64,000 bases of DNA from Hyphomonadaceae bacterium JAD_PAG50586_4 (GTDB lineage: Bacteria; Pseudomonadota; Alphaproteobacteria; Caulobacterales; Aquidulcibacteraceae): the NCBI GenBank assembly GCA_023242925.1, contig CP096134.1, positions 3,367,501-3,431,500 of the forward strand, read 5' to 3'. The first letter of the stretch is position 1; each line of letters begins with the position of its first letter. The notes beneath the pieces are model-generated. The model ran no database searches and was not told the DNA's origin. It saw nothing but the letters and a program-made list of their open reading frames with translations. The translations under genes and the position numbers were made by a program. Positions 59,418 through 64,000 of this stretch are shown here, piece after piece.

Positions 59418-59771
59418 ATGAAACGGCTGAGCTTTGTGATTGTGGCGTTGGCGCTGGGCGGCTGCGCCGGCGGCTTGGCGCAAACGGACGCGCCGGTTGC
59501 GGAAACGCCAAGCGTCGAATCCGGCCGGCATCTAGCGGAGCTCAATTGCGCGACGTGCCATGCGATTGGCGCCGAAGGCGAGAGCCGCCATCCGATGTCT
59601 CCGCCCTTCCGCACGCTCGCGCGCGATTATCCCGTCAACGCGCTCGAAGAAGCGTTCGCCGAAGGCATCCTCGTGGGCCACCCGGACATGCCTGAATTTC
59701 GCTTCACACCCGCGCAGATCGAGGATCTGCTGGCCTACATCGAAAGCGTGCAGGAGCAGCGCGGCGGTTAG
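59418..59771 (+). CDS. Cytochrome c family lipoprotein
   Basis: The 117-aa exported protein has a lipoprotein signal (MKRLSFVIVALALGGC, lipobox ALGGC). A single heme c site CATCH lies at about residues 44-48, and a distal methionine is likely in HPDMPEFRF, consistent with class I cytochromes c. TPAQIEDLLAYIESVQ is the C-terminal helix packing on the heme. The electron partner is unknown. It is convergent with ahcY, and a bidirectional terminator lies between. Confidence 0.9.
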   Translation: MKRLSFVIVALALGGCAGGLAQTDAPVAETPSVESGRHLAELNCATCHAIGAEGESRHPMSPPFRTLARDYPVNALEEAFAEGILVGHPDMPEFRFTPAQIEDLLAYIESVQEQRGG

Positions 59772-59814
59772 TGAAACGCGCGAAGACCGCAGCGAGCACC
59801 AAGAACACAAAGAA

Positions 59815-59843
59815 AAACGCCCCGGCTTCGAGCCGGGGCGTTT
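59815..59843. terminator. Bidirectional terminator between cytochrome c and ahcY
   Basis: AAACGCCCCGGCT pairs perfectly with AGCCGGGGCGTTT around TCG, flanked by A runs on one side and T runs on the other. It would end both convergent genes. Confidence 0.88.
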
Positions 59844-59859
59844 CGCGTTCGTTGTTCGC

Positions 59860-61257
<1,398 letters not shown>

Positions 61258-61276
61258 CGCGCGCCCTCCTTCGAAA

Positions 61277-61352
61277 GCGGCGAGCGTCGTTTTCCAAGCG
61301 GGAAACCCGTCGAGCCTGGCGGCAAAGCTTGCCGTCGCAACGCTCCTCGGCG
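61277..61352 (-). ncRNA. S-adenosylhomocysteine (SAH) riboswitch
   Basis: On the minus strand the ahcY leader reads CGCCGAGGAGCGTTGCGACGG, then GCCGCCAGGCTCGACGGG, and ends GGAAAACGACGCTCGCCG. These are the conserved segments of the SAH riboswitch (RF01057), namely the GAGGAGCGNTGC strand of P1, the CCAGGCTCG pseudoknot region and the closing ACGNCGCTCGC strand. It ends about 20 nt before the start codon and beside the GGAGGG ribosome site. It would switch ahcY on when SAH accumulates. Confidence 0.9.
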
Positions 61353-61400
61353 GGCGGCAGGGAGATAGCAAAGCCCGCCCGCCGTTGCAAATGCACGAGG

Positions 61401-61892
61401 TTAATCTTCCGAAGGCGGCTCCTGCTCCCAGGCGAGAAACGCAGCCGGCAGCGTGAGGCTGAGAATAATCACGCCCCAGAACAATGCATTCCAGTGTTCT
61501 GGCGTGACCGGCGCCCACAGATCGAAACGATCGGCGAAGTCCAGGCGCAGGTTCATGTACAAAAGCCCGAGGGCGACCAATGAAGCGAAGACCGAAAACG
61601 CACGATAGGTTGCCCGATTGCGCTGAGCCAGTTCCCGTTCATCGAGCTTGGCGTCAGGTTCCTGGGCTTGGCGCTGAAAACTGGAGCCGGCGAGGACGGC
61701 AAAGGCGAGCATCGCTAAGGCGACCATCAGCAGGCCGGTGATGCTGGCGATAGGCAATTCATCGCCGGTATCGGGGCCGAGCTGGAGAATGCAGCCCATC
61801 GGATAGAGCGCATAAAGCGCAACGAATAGAGTGCGCGCGAGGGCTGGGGACATGGCGCTCCCCATCGGGCGACGACGCGAACGAACGTACAT
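61401..61892 (-). CDS. Small membrane protein coupled to a XRE regulator
   Basis: This is a 163-aa protein with four hydrophobic helices ([72 protein letters not shown]) and a charged cytoplasmic linker ([19 protein letters not shown]) in the middle. The E-R-E-L-A-x-R-N/D pattern recalls DUF2178/DUF3796-type proteins that pair with XRE regulators. The ATG at 61892 immediately follows the regulator stop and has AGGAGAGG upstream. Confidence 0.75.
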   Translation of the reverse strand: MYVRSRRRPMGSAMSPALARTLFVALYALYPMGCILQLGPDTGDELPIASITGLLMVALAMLAFAVLAGSSFQRQAQEPDAKLDERELAQRNRATYRAFSVFASLVALGLLYMNLRLDFADRFDLWAPVTPEHWNALFWGVIILSLTLPAAFLAWEQEPPSED

Positions 61893-62135
61893 TCAATCCT
61901 CTCCTGTCTTGCGAATGGTCTGCGCCAAGCTCGCGAACGGCTTCAGCGAAAACACCATCTCGACCGGGGCGCTAAACACGCCCGCGATCTTCAGCGCCAA
62001 CTCGACCGAGGGCGCGTAATCGCCGCGTTCGAGGTAGCCGATGGTTTGCGGGTTCACGCCGATCGCCTCAGCCAAGTCCTTGCGACTCATGCCGTGCTCT
62101 GCGCGGAAAACCGATATTCTGTTGTGTATTGCCAT
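61893..62135 (-). CDS. XRE family HTH regulator (short)
   Basis: The 80-aa protein is almost entirely a Cro/C1-type HTH (MSRKDLAEAIGVNPQTIGYLERGDYAPSVELALKI) with a short C-terminal helix. ATG 62135 begins MAIHNRISVF, the usual start of this class. An upstream TTG extension would run through an operator palindrome. It is coupled to the membrane protein downstream. The palindrome at 62143-62156 sits directly before the start and suggests autoregulation. Confidence 0.9.
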   Translation of the reverse strand: MAIHNRISVFRAEHGMSRKDLAEAIGVNPQTIGYLERGDYAPSVELALKIAGVFSAPVEMVFSLKPFASLAQTIRKTGED

Positions 62136-62142
62136 TGTGATA

Positions 62143-62156
62143 TTGTGTTTACACAA
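62143..62156. promoter_or_regulatory. TTGTGT/ACACAA palindrome upstream of the XRE gene
   Basis: TTGTGTTTACACAA is a near-perfect inverted repeat 8 bp upstream of ATG 62135, in an AT-rich pocket. Further TTGTG motifs lie inside the gene start (62122-62126) and at 62135-62139. It is a plausible operator for the XRE protein. Confidence 0.55.
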
Positions 62157-62192
62157 CATTTCATGGCGCGTCAACAACATTGGGTGCGTGAA

Positions 62193-62227
62193 ACAAAAGG
62201 GGCCGCCCTTTTACGGACAGCCCCTTG
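62193..62227 (-). terminator. Terminator of the TM-helix channel gene
   Basis: Read on the minus strand, AAGGGGC pairs with GCCCCTT across a loop, followed by TTGTTT. It lies 24 bp after the channel-gene stop at 62251. Confidence 0.7.
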
Positions 62228-62250
62228 TATTTATTAGGATTTCGAACGGC

Positions 62251-63492
62251 TTAGGCGCTGCCCGACCAGCGATCCAGCAGCTTCTTGGCCGCGTCGCGCC
62301 CGCCGACCCCGAAGGCAATGGCGACAGCCACGGCGACGGAACCGAGGATGAGGCCGAAGGCCAGGACGATGATGTCGTTGGCCAGGCCCATGAAGCGCAG
62401 GCCGACCGCCGTCGCCAAGGCGATGACGCCCCAGCGGACCAAGGTAGAGATGATCTCGGACGACGGCTTGCCCTCCTTGGCGGAAGCCGCCGCCAAGATG
62501 TTGGCCAGCAAGATGCCAAGCGCGATGATGACGGCGCCGAAGAGGACGCGCGTCGCCAGCGTCAGCACTTCGCCCAGCATCGCCGCCATGGCGCCGAATT
62601 CGAGCATGCGCGCGGCTTCAACAGCGGCGAACAAGATGATGCCTATCAGCACCGCCAGACCAATCATGCGCGACGGCGGGAAGGCGCTGAAGCGGACGGT
62701 CTCGACGCCTGGCGTCAAATCCATGCGCTCGCGGCCGACGCGGACGGGCTCGGCATTGGCGATGGACGTGATGATGTCGTCGAAGCCGATCGATTTCAGC
62801 CCCTCTTCCGTCAGCGTCATCACCCAGCGGCCGATGACGTAGGCGATGAAGATGATCAGCGACGCGCCAATTACGCGCGGAATCGTCATCAGAACATTGT
62901 TGAGCATCGCGGTGGCGGGATTGGAGATCGCTTCGATATTCAAGATATCGAGTGCTGCAATCGCAACCGGGATGATAATCAGCGTGAAGGTGAGGATGCC
63001 AAGCAATCGGGCGAGACCGGGGCCGCGCGGCGTATGCGTGAGGCCCGCATCCACCAAGCGGCGATCCAGCTCCATCGCTTCAACCGCAGCCTCGACCATG
63101 CGGCGCACGATCGTGGCAAGCACAAAGCCAATGAAGAAAATGAGCACCGCGCCGACAACGGCGGGCAGATAATTCAGGAAGCCGCGCACCATGTCGTAGA
63201 GCGGCGTAACCACGGCTTCGAGGCGCAGCACGGTGAGCGCGGCCATGAAGCCCAGCAGCCAAACCAGCCAATAGCCGACTTCGCCGACGCGTTCGCCGAC
63301 ATCCACCATCGGCTTTGCAGTGGATGGGCCTGCGCCATCGCGGCGCGCAAAGAACGGCAGGCGATCAACACCCTTCGCAATCGTCCATTTCACGGCCTTG
63401 GCCGCGAAGTGGGCGATGATGAGAATGATGATCGCGCCGCCAATGCGGAGCACCCAATCTTGGGCAACCGCATAATCAATGGTCATCGGCAT
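62251..63492 (-). CDS. Mechanosensitive channel-type protein with conserved TM-helix repeats
   Basis: This is a 413-aa protein with five or more long helices. It includes repeats of the type FLNYLPAVVGAVLIFFIGFVLA, MLNNVLMTIPRVIGASLIIFIAYVIG and GEVLTLATRVLFGAVIIALGILLA, which match the conserved TM-helix repeat (PF05552) of small-conductance channel relatives such as CmpX. The C-terminus ends AFGVGGRDAAKKLLDRW, typical of the group. The canonical MscS beta domain is absent. A role in osmotic adjustment or membrane-stress sensing is likely. Confidence 0.85.
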   Translation of the reverse strand: MPMTIDYAVAQDWVLRIGGAIIILIIAHFAAKAVKWTIAKGVDRLPFFARRDGAGPSTAKPMVDVGERVGEVGYWLVWLLGFMAALTVLRLEAVVTPLYDMVRGFLNYLPAVVGAVLIFFIGFVLATIVRRMVEAAVEAMELDRRLVDAGLTHTPRGPGLARLLGILTFTLIIIPVAIAALDILNIEAISNPATAMLNNVLMTIPRVIGASLIIFIAYVIGRWVMTLTEEGLKSIGFDDIITSIANAEPVRVGRERMDLTPGVETVRFSAFPPSRMIGLAVLIGIILFAAVEAARMLEFGAMAAMLGEVLTLATRVLFGAVIIALGILLANILAAASAKEGKPSSEIISTLVRWGVIALATAVGLRFMGLANDIIVLAFGLILGSVAVAVAIAFGVGGRDAAKKLLDRWSGSA

Positions 63493-63636
63493 ACAGCACT
63501 CCTCGCGAGGCCATGTTCAAAGATGGCCTAGTGTTCGGACTGAAAGCGCGAAATGCAAAGGTTTTACACGTGCGAGGCGTGTCTTTCGCCGTGTTGCGAC
63601 TGCGAAATACACGCCCCTTATTTGCGTTAATCGGCG

Positions 63637-64000
63637 TTAGTTGAGGGCGGCGGGGAACACCGGCAGCGCTTCGAAATCTTCGGCCACGTGCTGGCGCACC
63701 ACGCGCGCGCCGGTTTCGGCGGCGAGCGCTTCGACCTTATCCATCGAGGCGAGCGTTTGGCCGCGATCGACGTTGAACGCCGGCACCAAACGGCGTTCGC
63801 GGCTTTCGCTCATGTGCCACATATCGCCGGTGAGCAGCACAGGGCCCGCGTTTGGCAAGCGCACCAGCAGCACGTTGTGACCAGGCGTGTGGCCTGGCGT
63901 TTGGACGATCGTGACTGAGCCATCGCCGAATACGTCAGTGTCGCCGTCGCCTTCGAGCTGACGCGTCGGCGCGTTTTCAAGCGGCGCAATAAGCGCAAAT
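63637..64000 (-). CDS. Metallo-beta-lactamase-fold hydrolase (partial, 5' end beyond window)
   Basis: The last 120 or so residues are visible. They include VTIVQTPGHTPGHNVLLVRL with the GHTPGH metal-binding histidine, LLTGDMWHMSESRERR with the bridging Asp, and RVVRQHVAEDFEALPVFPAALN with a further likely metal histidine. This arrangement fits lactonase-like MBL hydrolases. The start and the HxHxDH motif lie past base 64000. It is on the minus strand, upstream of the channel gene by 145 bp. Confidence 0.82.
   Translation of the reverse strand, partial: FALIAPLENAPTRQLEGDGDTDVFGDGSVTIVQTPGHTPGHNVLLVRLPNAGPVLLTGDMWHMSESRERRLVPAFNVDRGQTLASMDKVEALAAETGARVVRQHVAEDFEALPVFPAALN

Noticed and set aside
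62041..63531. Long plus-strand open frame (496 codons) across the TM-helix channel gene
   Set aside because: The translation is low-complexity Arg/Asp/His-rich text opposite a well-formed membrane protein. It also crosses the terminator and the XRE operator region.

Overview
This window is high-GC DNA that reads as a chromosomal segment of an alphaproteobacterium, most likely Caulobacterales or a Hyphomonadaceae-like relative. That placement is inferred from gene content and order. The evidence is a DivL-type kinase with tyrosine in place of the phospho-accepting histidine, a FYDLN-acid (TIGR02300) protein, the aroA / cmk / rpsA / ihfB and trpF-trpB-trpA-accD-folC-trxA-addA-addB-murU-amgK-tsaE orders, and an SAH riboswitch before ahcY. 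I found no insertion sequences, phage genes or CRISPR arrays.

Region 1 (1-6.5 kb): a Crp/Fnr regulator, a HisKA_2 histidine kinase, and a glycosyltransferase plus glycogen-debranching-type glucosidase pair, followed by small or decayed genes. Region 2 (6.5-14.6 kb): a reactive-sulfur-type cluster. An RND pump and its lipoprotein adaptor diverge from an SQR-like flavoprotein, a zinc-finger thioredoxin and a DUF2892 membrane protein. A BigR-like two-cysteine ArsR repressor, a ferredoxin-NADP reductase and an AhpD-like protein follow. Region 3 (15-22.5 kb): a soluble PAS chemoreceptor, an AraC regulator, a second Crp/Fnr regulator, an EamA transporter, and a HipBA module with four operators spaced exactly 27 bp apart. 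Region 4 (22.8-33.1 kb): tRNA-Ala(GGC), a TIGR02300 protein, and aroA separated from cmk-rpsA-ihfB by a sensor kinase, a DAACS symporter and a Baeyer-Villiger monooxygenase. Region 5 (33.1-50 kb): a ferric-reductase-like membrane protein with its divergent TetR regulator, mscL, tryptophan synthesis with accD and folC, trxA, then an overlapping minus-strand run addA to tsaE covering recombination repair, cell-wall recycling and tRNA modification. Region 6 (50-64 kb): ferredoxin reductase and ferredoxin, a chemoreceptor, an M20 peptidase, divL, a TonB-domain protein, cytochrome c, riboswitch-controlled ahcY, a XRE/membrane-protein pair, a TM-helix (MscS-like) channel and a partial metallo-beta-lactamase.

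A striking feature is that about eleven otherwise intact genes each carry one single-base frameshift. They include cmk, addA and divL, which are normally essential or important, and nine of the eleven look like one missing base, mostly in a homopolymer or GC run. I read these mainly as consensus errors and annotate such genes as one CDS. The (GC)n run in the first regulator could alternatively be a real slippage site.
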